Source: an uncultured Oscillospiraceae bacterium
GTDB taxonomy: Bacteria > Bacillota_A > Clostridia > Oscillospirales > Oscillospiraceae
Assembly (NCBI GenBank): GCA_900770015.1
Contig: CAAGIU010000045.1
Span: forward strand, 1-8,829
DNA length: 8,829 nucleotides
Direction: 5' to 3'
In this document: piece by piece, positions 1 to 5,458 of the stretch
Layout: every line of letters starts with the position of its first letter
How positions within the stretch are numbered: position 1 is the stretch's first letter
Notes under the pieces: model-generated
What the model was told of the DNA's origin: nothing
The model's database searches: none
The model's input: only the letters and a program-made list of their open reading frames with translations
Made by a program: the position numbers and the translations under genes

Positions 1-198
1 ATGGTACCACGCGGGACGCGGTACGGAGCGAAGCGACCTTGGCTCTCCCTATGGGAGAGCTGGCTGCGCCGTCAGGGGCAGTCTGAGAGGGTCCGGCGTC
101 AAAATTACCCGATCCCAACCCTCAACCGGGGTACCCTCTCAGTCAGCCTGTTCGGCTGATAGCTCTCCCAAAGGGAGAGCCAAGGGCGCTGCCGCGCC
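1..198 (+). repeat. MITE-like palindromic element, copy A
   Basis: This non-coding element has two inverted arms, 37-92 and 133-185, around a 40-nt core. The outer ends (CCTTGGCTCTCCC and GGGAGAGCCAAGG) and inner ends (CTGAGAGGGT and ACCCTCTCAG) are reverse complements. Each arm also contains two local hairpins: CTCTCCC/GGGAGAG, then a variable one (CTGC..GCAG on the left, TCAGCC-GAACA-GGCTGA on the right). Bases 1-185 align without a gap to 5239-5423, with 2 mismatches in the first 36 bases, 2 in the left arm and 1 in the right arm; the core is much more diverged. A GGCGC-TGCC-GCGCC hairpin (185-198) abuts the right arm. The element lies just past the mrnC stop and may end that transcript, but no T-run follows the hairpins, so it is not a standard terminator. 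The left end may extend beyond the window. No transposase is present, so mobility is inferred only from the copies. Confidence 0.85.
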
Positions 199-223
199 GG
201 TACTACAACAGACAGGCAAACAT

Positions 224-637
224 TCATGTGCCCTCCGGGGTGGAGATGGCGGCGAAAAACAATTCATTGAGCCGCTGGGTTTCTCCGGCCAGGTACAGGG
301 CGCCGAACAGGGCTTCCAGCCCAGTGGCCTTGCTGTACTCCATGGGGGTGGCGCCCTTGGGGACGGCGTGGACGTGGGAATTTTTGCCCCGGCGGTAGTA
401 GGCGGTCTCCTCCTGGGTCAGCAGGGGCAGAATTTTCTCCGCAAAGCCTGCCTGGGCGGGGGCTTTCACCATGGCTATGGTGTCCCGGTGGAGCTGGGCC
501 ACGGTTTTTTCGCCCTTGGAGCACAGGTAGCTCCGGCACAGCAGCTCCCAGACCCCGTCGCCGATGTGGGCAAGACCCAGATTGGAGATGGCGTCGATCT
601 GCTGTTTTGACAGCTTTATTTCAAAAAGGTTTTCCAC
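224..637 (-). CDS. mrnC: Mini-ribonuclease 3 (RNase III-like, 23S rRNA maturation)
   Basis: The 137-residue protein matches Mini-III, which carries the RNase III catalytic domain without the double-stranded RNA-binding domain. In Bacillus, Mini-III trims 23S rRNA precursors in the cytoplasm. Visible motifs are the active-site block HIGDGVWELLCRSYL (residues 24-38, with Asp27), the basic stretch YRRGKNSHVH (81-90) and the second acidic block ATGLEALFGALYL (104-116, with Glu108). The start is GTG at 637, chosen because GGGGAGG lies 6 nt upstream and the protein begins as the family does. The same frame stays open upstream to about 1174, but that part is an out-of-frame reading of the transporter gene. 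The start lies 22 nt inside the end of that transporter gene, which implies translational coupling. The family assignment is firm; the rRNA role is taken from the family. Confidence 0.93.
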   Translation of the reverse strand: MENLFEIKLSKQQIDAISNLGLAHIGDGVWELLCRSYLCSKGEKTVAQLHRDTIAMVKAPAQAGFAEKILPLLTQEETAYYRRGKNSHVHAVPKGATPMEYSKATGLEALFGALYLAGETQRLNELFFAAISTPEGT

Positions 638-1125
638 AGCTTTCCTCCCCGATTCACAAGAAATTGGGCGCAAAGCCCGGTAAACAGGCCGGTGAAAATA
701 CTGATGATGATGAGCACCGGCAGGTAGACCAGCACCCCCGGAGTCCCGGTGATGCAGACAGCCATCAGCACCTGCCCCACGGAATGGGCAATGGCGCCGA
801 AGATGCCCGCGGCCCAGAGCTGGTTCTGCTTCAGAATTTTCCGGGACAGGATGGTCACGAGGATGGCGCAGGCGCCGCCCGCCGCGGAATAGAAAATGGA
901 GCTGAAATTCCCGGCGAACACCGCCCCCAGGAACACCCGGCAGGCCAGCAGCGCCACGCCCTCCCCCGGGCCGATGGCAAAGACGGTGAACACCGTGACG
1001 ATGTTGGAAAGCCCCAGCTTCACCCCCGGCAGCGGCACCACCGGCGGGATCTGGGCCTCGATCATAAAAATCGTCAGCGCAATGGCCGTCAGCAGTCCCA
1101 GTAATGCAATTTTTTTTGTTTTCAT
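616..1125 (-). CDS. Gx transporter family / heptaprenyl diphosphate synthase component I-like membrane protein
   Basis: This 169-residue, very hydrophobic protein has about five predicted membrane segments (roughly 6-22, 38-52, 56-94 in part, 103-124, 130-157). It resembles the Gx transporter / Hpre_diP_synt_I family (the PF07456 type), which is related to substrate-binding S components of ECF vitamin transporters. Recognisable motifs are MIEAQIPP (21-28), PGVKLGLSNIVTVF (33-46) and GAIAHSVGQVLMA (110-122). The substrate is unknown; the older 'heptaprenyl diphosphate synthase component I' name is poorly supported by a membrane protein of this kind. ATG at 1125 is preceded by TTTGGAGG with 8-nt spacing. 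It is the first gene of a pair with mrnC. I see no convincing promoter in the 62 bases between its start and repeat B, so read-through from coaX is possible. No ECF ATPase or T component is in the window. Confidence 0.8.
   Translation of the reverse strand: MKTKKIALLGLLTAIALTIFMIEAQIPPVVPLPGVKLGLSNIVTVFTVFAIGPGEGVALLACRVFLGAVFAGNFSSIFYSAAGGACAILVTILSRKILKQNQLWAAGIFGAIAHSVGQVLMAVCITGTPGVLVYLPVLIIISIFTGLFTGLCAQFLVNRGGKLWKTFLK
644..650 (-). promoter_or_regulatory. Ribosome binding site that fixes the mrnC GTG start
   Basis: On the minus strand the sequence reads GGGGAGG, followed by six nucleotides and then GTG at 637. It lies inside the last codons of the preceding transporter gene. It is the best Shine-Dalgarno match near any candidate mrnC start and supports the GTG codon over a long N-terminal extension. 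Confidence 0.85.
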
Positions 1126-1187
1126 GGGAATGCCTCCAAAATAATGTACCGTTTATCAATAATTGCTCAGCCACCGTACTGCGTTCT

Positions 1188-1342
1188 AAGGCTCCCTCTG
1201 GGAGGGAGCTGTCAGCCGAACAGGCTGACTGAAGGAGAGAGCCCCGGACTTTAGATGCGGCATCGTAAGAAGCGCTGGTGGTGGACCAACGCTCTCTCCC
1301 TCAGTCCGCTTCGCGGCCAGCTCCCTCCCAGAGGGAGCCTTT
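1188..1342 (-). repeat. Palindromic element copy B (diverged subfamily), overlapping the end of coaX
   Basis: This copy has the same plan as A, C and D but a different sequence. The left arm is 1188-1242 (AAGGCTCCCTCTGGGAGGGAGC, read with a break after CCCTCT, then GTCAGCCGAACAGGCTGACT and GGAGAGAGC). The right arm is 1291-1342 and reads as its near reverse complement. The right-arm inner hairpin is CCGC-TTC-GCGG, whereas the left-arm one is CAGCC-GAACA-GGCTG. The 48-nt core (1243-1290) shows no similarity that I can see to the other cores. On the minus strand the right arm is translated as the last 13 residues of CoaX and supplies its stop codon. The element occupies most of the gap between coaX and the transporter gene. 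Its function is unknown. Confidence 0.8.
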
Positions 1343-2086
1343 GTTTTTTTGGTACAGCAGCGCCAGGCCTTTTCTGGTCATATCGGGGTCGAAAATGTGG
1401 TCGTGGCGCAATAGGTTGGTCACGTAATGTCCGCCGCCGCCGGTGAGGAGCAAGGTCACCGGGGAGCCGATCTCCTCCTCGATATCGCGCACCAGCCCGT
1501 CGATCATGGCGGCGGTGCCTGCCACGGCGCCGGAAATCATGCACTCCTCGGTATTTTTCCCCACGATCCCCGCGGGGCTGCGCAATTGCAGCCGGGGAAG
1601 CTGGGCAGTGTGGTCGGCCAGGGCATTCAGGCAGGTCTGGATGCCGGCGCAGATGATGCCCCCGGCGAAAATCTTCCCCGGCAGGATCACATTGAAGGTG
1701 CTGGCGGTGCCCAGATCTGCGGTGACGGCGGGCAGAGGATAGTATTCCGCCGCCCAGGCCGCGTCCGCCAGACGGTCCCGACCCACCTTTTCCGGCTCCG
1801 GCAGGTCGATGGTCAGCCCCGTTTCGGTTTCCGTGGAAACCACCATGGGCGCCGTCCCCAGAATCCGGCGGCAGCTCTCCCGGCAGGCGTCGGTGATCTG
1901 GGGCACCACGCTGGACAGAACCGCCCCTTCGCAGGTTATCCCTTCCAGAATCGGACGGAATTCCGCTTCATAGCGATCCGCGTCCCATTCCCGGTTGGTT
2001 CCCGCCGTGCCGCTGAAGAGGACCCGGTCCCCCTCAATGCCGGAGAGGGTCACCGTGGTGTTCCCAATGTCAATGACAACGATCAT
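1301..2086 (-). CDS. coaX: Type III pantothenate kinase
   Basis: CoaX phosphorylates pantothenate with ATP to give 4'-phosphopantothenate, the first committed step of CoA synthesis, in the cytoplasm. Members of this type need a monovalent cation and are not feedback-inhibited by CoA. The 261-residue protein shows the acetate/sugar kinase-fold motifs: DIGNTT (6-11), GRDR (102-105, the G-x-D-R block with the expected catalytic Asp104), DLGTASTF (124-131), GGIICAG (142-148) and LLTGGGG (213-219). GGIICAG departs from the usual GG-x-I-x-P-G by having Ala in place of Pro. ATG at 2086 follows AAGGAG with 8-nt spacing, and this AAGGAG overlaps the stop of the preceding gene, so translation is probably coupled. 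The last 13 residues (from Lys249) and the stop lie inside repeat B, so the ancestral end was probably near LLYQKNK. Its product feeds CoaBC, encoded across the divergent promoter region. Confidence 0.94.
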   Translation of the reverse strand: MIVVIDIGNTTVTLSGIEGDRVLFSGTAGTNREWDADRYEAEFRPILEGITCEGAVLSSVVPQITDACRESCRRILGTAPMVVSTETETGLTIDLPEPEKVGRDRLADAAWAAEYYPLPAVTADLGTASTFNVILPGKIFAGGIICAGIQTCLNALADHTAQLPRLQLRSPAGIVGKNTEECMISGAVAGTAAMIDGLVRDIEEEIGSPVTLLLTGGGGHYVTNLLRHDHIFDPDMTRKGLALLYQKNKGSLWEGAGREAD

Positions 2087-2094
2087 GGCTTTTT

Positions 2095-2100
2095 CTCCTT
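2095..2100 (-). promoter_or_regulatory. coaX ribosome binding site overlapping the upstream stop codon
   Basis: AAGGAG on the minus strand lies 8 nt before the coaX ATG and shares bases 2099-2100 with the TAA stop of the DHHW gene (2099-2101). This arrangement suggests reinitiation or coupling between the two genes. Confidence 0.75.
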
Positions 2101-3550
2101 AGTAATGGCAGAGGTTGGAGATCATGCTGGGGCCGTCCACCGACTGGGTGGCCGCCAGGTAGGGCATGAAGATGACATAATCACAATCATAGACTTCCGC
2201 CAGCTGGATCAGGGGCATATCCCGGAACTTCCGGTAGTCCACGGCATAGATGTTCTCAAAATTCTGGGTCAGGAAGGGCAGGAAGCAGTTGCCGAAGGAG
2301 TCCTTCACCACGATGCAGTTGGGCTTGCCCTTCTGATCTCTGTTTTCCAGATGGTTGATGGGCCAGTCGGTGCCGAAGACGCTGTATTTGCTGTCGTCGC
2401 TCCAGTTGGCATCCACCGTCAGCATGGGGTAGTCCTGTCCGCTGCCGTAGATGGTGGAATAGTAGACGGTGTTGGTGATGTCGCCCTGGGGCATGTAGAC
2501 ATACAGGTTGTCCCGTTTCAGGCTCCAGGGATTTTTGGCCCGGCCGTAGAGACTGCCGATGAAATCGCCCATGTCGATGACCTCCATGGTGTCGATGTCC
2601 ACCGGCTCCATGTCCAGGGCCCGGCAGACGGCCTCATAGGCATAGTATGCGCCCAAAGCCGTCCAGTGATGATCGGTGCGGAAATAGACGTATTCGTCGT
2701 TGTGCGCCAGCAGGGCGCTGACGGTATCCACCTTCACCACGCTGTCGCTGATGCCATCGTGGAGGTAGCGCAGGATGTCCACCTGGCTGGAGGAGCGGAG
2801 CTTGTACTGGAATTCCTCCTCCACCAGAATGCCCACCGCCGTGGGGGGCGGGGCGCTGACCACGGTGATGCCCGCTTCCTCCGCGTCGGCGGCAAAATCA
2901 TTGATGGCGGCGATGTAGCTGCGGCTGTTGTCCTGGGAGAAACCCAAAGCGCTGAACACGGAGTCGCCGATCTGGATGACGCTCTCGGTCCAGAGAATGT
3001 CCTCGTCGTTGGCCGCGTCCACGCCGCCCCACTGGGTGGGGGCAGGCTCCGTGGCAGCGGGGGTTGTTTCCACAGGCTTTGTTTCCGCAGGCTCGGTGGT
3101 TTCATCTTCCGTGGCCTCCGGTTCGGTTGCCTCGGTTTCCATAACAACAGGCGGCGTATCCTCCGGCAATTCGGGTTCGGGGTTCGTCACCGGTGGCTCC
3201 TCCTGAAAGTCGGGAACCTCCACCAGCTCCATGGGCAGGTCGCCCTCGATGGCCAGCTCGGAGCTGCCGTGCAGGGAGCTGGTGAAGGAGGCCAGCCGCA
3301 GCCAGCCCTCCCGTCCGGGGAAGGTGTCGGAGAACCAGAGGTTGATTTCGTCAAAATAATCCCCGGAAACCAGGCGTTCGGCGGAAAAGGGCGGGAATTC
3401 CTGGAGCTTTCGCTTCTCCATCTGGGACTGAGTGGGGCGCAGGGGGATGCAGAAGGACACCGCTGTCAGAATGGTGAGCGCCGCGAAAAAGGGGAGGGAC
3501 AGCCCGGCGCTCAGGCCGGTGGATTTGCGGATGTATTTATTATGAGCCAT
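2099..3550 (-). CDS. DHHW family, AlgJ/AlgX/DltD-like O-acylation partner protein
   Basis: This 483-residue protein has one N-terminal membrane anchor (about 14-36) and an extracellular domain. After the anchor comes the family's EKRKLQEFPPFS...YFDEINLWFSDTFPGREGW region (45-83, interrupted here). A long Pro/Thr/Glu-rich linker follows (about 117-173, repeats such as EATEPEATEDE), then the catalytic-type domain with DHHW (293-296) and KDSFGN (416-421). By analogy with AlgX/AlgJ, Asp293-x-His295 and Ser418 would form an SGNH-like triad; this is inference. Such proteins pair with MBOAT acyltransferases to move acyl groups onto an extracellular polymer. ATG at 3550 follows GAGG with 9-nt spacing, overlapping the MBOAT stop. 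The 11-nt gap to the MBOAT gene and 12-nt gap to coaX mark an operon. The polymer substrate cannot be told from sequence; exopolysaccharide, teichoic acid and peptidoglycan are all open. Confidence 0.86.
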   Translation of the reverse strand: MAHNKYIRKSTGLSAGLSLPFFAALTILTAVSFCIPLRPTQSQMEKRKLQEFPPFSAERLVSGDYFDEINLWFSDTFPGREGWLRLASFTSSLHGSSELAIEGDLPMELVEVPDFQEEPPVTNPEPELPEDTPPVVMETEATEPEATEDETTEPAETKPVETTPAATEPAPTQWGGVDAANDEDILWTESVIQIGDSVFSALGFSQDNSRSYIAAINDFAADAEEAGITVVSAPPPTAVGILVEEEFQYKLRSSSQVDILRYLHDGISDSVVKVDTVSALLAHNDEYVYFRTDHHWTALGAYYAYEAVCRALDMEPVDIDTMEVIDMGDFIGSLYGRAKNPWSLKRDNLYVYMPQGDITNTVYYSTIYGSGQDYPMLTVDANWSDDSKYSVFGTDWPINHLENRDQKGKPNCIVVKDSFGNCFLPFLTQNFENIYAVDYRKFRDMPLIQLAEVYDCDYVIFMPYLAATQSVDGPSMISNLCHY

Positions 3551-3561
3551 AGTCGATTACC

Positions 3562-5010
3562 TCAGAACTGGAAATAGAGGAAGGGATTGTAGCTGTCGCC
3601 GACGAGATTGGCCGTGGACAGCAGCAGCAGCGCCACGGGCACCAGGGCATAGAGCACCACATTCCAGACCCTCCGGGCATCTTCCCCCAGATGGCCCTCC
3701 ATGAAGACCTTGAAATTCCCCATGGCAGGTGTGCAGGCGAAGCAGCACACCGCCAGCAGCACCACATTGCTCCTGAGCTGGATGGCGTCGGTGAAGCTGG
3801 TCAGGGGATTGCCGCTGCAGCCGAAGAGGGTGCGGAATAACTGTCCGCATACCGTCAGGTCGGTGAACCGGAAGATCACCCAGCCCAGGGCCACCACAAT
3901 GAGCAGATAGAGGTTGGAAACCAGGGGCGCCTTTTCCAGAAAGCGCTTCAGGAACAGCCGCTCCAGCATCAGAAATACGAACATCCACAGTCCCCACACC
4001 ACAAAATTCCAGCTGGCCCCGTGCCACAGGCCGGTGAGCGCCCACACCACCAGGGTGTTCAGCATAGCCCGCAGGAAGCTGCACCGGCTGCCGCCCAGGG
4101 GGATGTAGACATAATCCCGGAAGAAGGTGCCCAGGGAGATGTGCCACCGCCGCCAGAATTCGGTGACGGTGCGGGAGATGTAGGGGTAGCGGAAATTCTC
4201 CGGGTAGTGCAGGCCCAGCATTTTGCCCATGCCGATGGCCATGTCGGAGTAGGCGGAGAAGTCCAGATAGATGTGCAGCGAGAAGGCGATGATGCCCACC
4301 CAGGCGCCCAGGACGGAGAGGTTCTGGAAATAGCTCAGGTTTTCCGCCAGCAGCTGGGGATTGGAAGCGGTGGAGGCGGGCAGGATCAGGGCGTCCGCCA
4401 GGGCGCCGCAGGGGTTTGCCAGCAGCACCTTCTTGGCAAGGCCCGCGCTGAACCGGGACACCCCGGCGGCCAGCTCCGGGGTACGATGGCCGAACAGCTC
4501 CCGGTCGATGGAGGCGTAGCGGACGATGGGTCCGGCGATGCACTGGTGGAACAGGGCGGCGTAGAGCAGGACGTTGAAGTAGCTGTCCTGGGCCGGGGCC
4601 TCCGCCCGGTACACATCCACCACATAGGTCAGCAGCTGGAAGGTGTAGAACGAGATGCCGATGGGCAGGGCGATGTTCCGGACGGCCTCCGGCACAGGCC
4701 CGAACAGGCCGCAGATCATGGAGGCGTACTTGAAGTAGGCGATCAGGGAGATGTCCACGATCACCGTCAGCGTCAGATAGAGGGTCTGGATGTTGGGATT
4801 CCGGGTCTGCTCAATTTTCAGGGCGAAGAACCAGCTGACCAGGGCCATGAACATCAGCAGCAGAACGTATTTCGGCTCTCCCCAGGCGTAGAAAATCAGC
4901 GAGGAGACCAGCAGCACCGCATTCTGCGACCGCCTGCCTTTGCACAAAAAGTAAGCCAGCAGCGACAGCGGGAAAAACGCGTACAGAAAAATCAGACTGG
5001 AAAAAACCAT
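3562..5010 (-). CDS. MBOAT family O-acyltransferase (AlgI-like)
   Basis: This 482-residue polytopic membrane protein is of the family's normal length and belongs to the AlgI/PatA/DltB branch of MBOAT enzymes, which pass an acyl group across the membrane for O-acylation of envelope or secreted polymers. Motifs in order: GISFYTFQ (118-125), YLDFSAYSDMAIG (248-260), NFRYPYISRTVTEFWRRWHIS (from 272, with the conserved His290), GTFFRDYVYIPLGGSR (294-309), LTGLWHGASWNFVVWG (325-340, with the expected catalytic His330) and the C-terminal YFQF. The start at 5010 is chosen because the protein begins MVFSSLIFLYAFFPLSL as the family does. Its Shine-Dalgarno is the less usual GGTGAT, 5 nt upstream. A -35/-10 pair at 5098-5070 suits a transcript with a ~50-nt leader. 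It is first in an operon with the DHHW partner and coaX. The acyl donor is probably an acyl-CoA, which would fit co-expression with a CoA synthesis gene; that link is inference. Confidence 0.94.
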   Translation of the reverse strand: MVFSSLIFLYAFFPLSLLAYFLCKGRRSQNAVLLVSSLIFYAWGEPKYVLLLMFMALVSWFFALKIEQTRNPNIQTLYLTLTVIVDISLIAYFKYASMICGLFGPVPEAVRNIALPIGISFYTFQLLTYVVDVYRAEAPAQDSYFNVLLYAALFHQCIAGPIVRYASIDRELFGHRTPELAAGVSRFSAGLAKKVLLANPCGALADALILPASTASNPQLLAENLSYFQNLSVLGAWVGIIAFSLHIYLDFSAYSDMAIGMGKMLGLHYPENFRYPYISRTVTEFWRRWHISLGTFFRDYVYIPLGGSRCSFLRAMLNTLVVWALTGLWHGASWNFVVWGLWMFVFLMLERLFLKRFLEKAPLVSNLYLLIVVALGWVIFRFTDLTVCGQLFRTLFGCSGNPLTSFTDAIQLRSNVVLLAVCCFACTPAMGNFKVFMEGHLGEDARRVWNVVLYALVPVALLLLSTANLVGDSYNPFLYFQF

Positions 5011-5069
5011 AAACCATCACCAATCCGCGAAAATATCAAAATGCCCATAAAAAGGGATTCTATCCAGAT

Positions 5070-5098
5070 ATCATACCAGAATTCAAGTGTTTTGTCAA
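5070..5098 (-). promoter_or_regulatory. Sigma-A-type promoter for the MBOAT-DHHW-coaX operon
   Basis: On the minus strand TTGACA (5098-5093) is followed after exactly 17 nt by TATGAT (5075-5070). The -35 is a perfect consensus and the -10 has one mismatch. Transcription would start near 5063, giving a leader of about 53 nt before the ATG at 5010. It lies back to back with the plus-strand promoter at 5128-5156. Confidence 0.75.
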
Positions 5099-5127
5099 TT
5101 TCTCAGAAAGAAACTGCCGCGATAAGG

Positions 5128-5156
5128 TTGAAAACAGGGGTGGAGTCTGGTATAAT
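5128..5156 (+). promoter_or_regulatory. Extended -10 promoter for the coaBC leader
   Basis: TTGAAA (5128-5133), a 17-nt spacer, then TATAAT (5151-5156), with TGG directly before the -10 (an extended -10, TG-n-TATAAT). The start would be near 5163. The transcript would carry a ~296-nt leader containing a small ORF and repeat copy C before coaBC at 5459. Its TCTGGTATAAT mirrors TCTGGTATGAT of the divergent promoter. Confidence 0.78.
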
Positions 5157-5188
5157 TTTTTCAAGCTGAAAATGAACCGGCTCCTGTA

Positions 5189-5195
5189 GGGGAGG
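5189..5195 (+). promoter_or_regulatory. Strong ribosome binding site before the leader small ORF
   Basis: GGGGAGG is followed by six nucleotides (CTATAG) and ATG at 5202. It sits about 26 nt downstream of the expected transcription start and has no other gene to serve: coaBC starts 264 nt further on with its own weaker AGGTG. Confidence 0.65.
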
Positions 5196-5201
5196 CTATA
5201 G

Positions 5202-5312
5202 ATGCCCGCCAGGTTGCGGTTTCTGAGTGTTCGGATGAATGGAACCACGCCGGACGCGGTACGGAGCGAAGCGACCTTGGCTCTCCCTATGGGAGAGCTG
5301 GCTGCCCCGTAA
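5202..5312 (+). CDS. Putative 36-residue leader peptide in the coaBC 5' region
   Basis: An ATG with an ideal Shine-Dalgarno (GGGGAGG, 6-nt spacing) opens a frame of 36 codons ending at TAA (5310-5312). The first twelve or so residues (MPARLRFLSVRM) come from unique sequence. The rest, ending in EATLALPMGELAAP, is read from the left part of repeat copy C. The peptide has no membrane segment or recognisable domain. The matching frame in copy A (3-86) is also open and reads almost the same residues, although no start is visible there. It may be a translated leader that affects coaBC expression, or the remains of a coding region that the repeat inserted into. The evidence is only the RBS, promoter position and open frame; I do not recognise the protein. 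Confidence 0.4.
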   Translation: MPARLRFLSVRMNGTTPDAVRSEATLALPMGELAAP

Positions 5313-5423
5313 GGGGCAGTCTGAGAGGGTCCCACGTTCCAATAGGAGCTGCCCAATCGTCAAACGGAGTACCCTCTCAGTCAGCCTGTTCGGCTGACAG
5401 CTCTCCCAAAGGGAGAGCCAAGG
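5239..5423 (+). repeat. MITE-like palindromic element, copy C, in the coaBC leader
   Basis: This 185-bp copy is collinear with copy A, with no insertion or deletion (offset 5238). The conserved left flank is 5239-5274, the left arm 5275-5330, the core 5331-5370 and the right arm 5371-5423. The left arm contains a perfect seven-pair hairpin CTGCCCC-GTAA-GGGGCAG with a GNRA-type loop, where copy A has a mismatch in the stem. The right arm is identical to the 53-nt arm of copy D and differs from A at one base. It lacks the GGCGC/GCGCC hairpin found outside the right arm of A and D. It lies between the plus-strand promoter and coaBC, so it would be transcribed in the leader RNA, where the arms could pair. 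A regulatory effect is possible but not shown by sequence. Confidence 0.87.
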
Positions 5424-5458
5424 GTGCGGCAAAAATACACGAAATCAGGTGTAAAAAC

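Noticed and set aside
638..1174. N-terminal extension of mrnC to a start near 1174
   Set aside because: The added residues come from reading the transporter gene out of frame. The GTG at 637 has a perfect RBS and gives the normal Mini-III length.
1126..1187. Promoter for the transporter-mrnC pair
   Set aside because: TTGATA and TACATT-like hexamers exist on the minus strand, but none are spaced 16-18 nt apart. No promoter is called here.
1322..1350. Intrinsic terminator on the plus strand (GCTCCCT/AGGGAGC stem followed by CTTTGTTTTTTT)
   Set aside because: It has the right shape, but no plus-strand gene precedes it and the T-run is the antisense of CoaX codons for QKNK. It is probably a by-product of the repeat next to an A-rich coding end.
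2951..2968. GDS in the DHHW protein (residues 195-197) as the SGNH block I nucleophile
   Set aside because: Its position fits the family's non-catalytic segment before the domain core. KDSFGN together with DHHW is the better match to AlgX/AlgJ catalytic residues, although this was judged by eye.
1427..3577. A 716-codon open frame on the plus strand
   Set aside because: It lies antisense to coaX and the DHHW gene, both of which have clear family motifs and RBSs. The translation is His/Gly/Val-rich with no motif, which is typical of the reverse frame of GC-rich genes.
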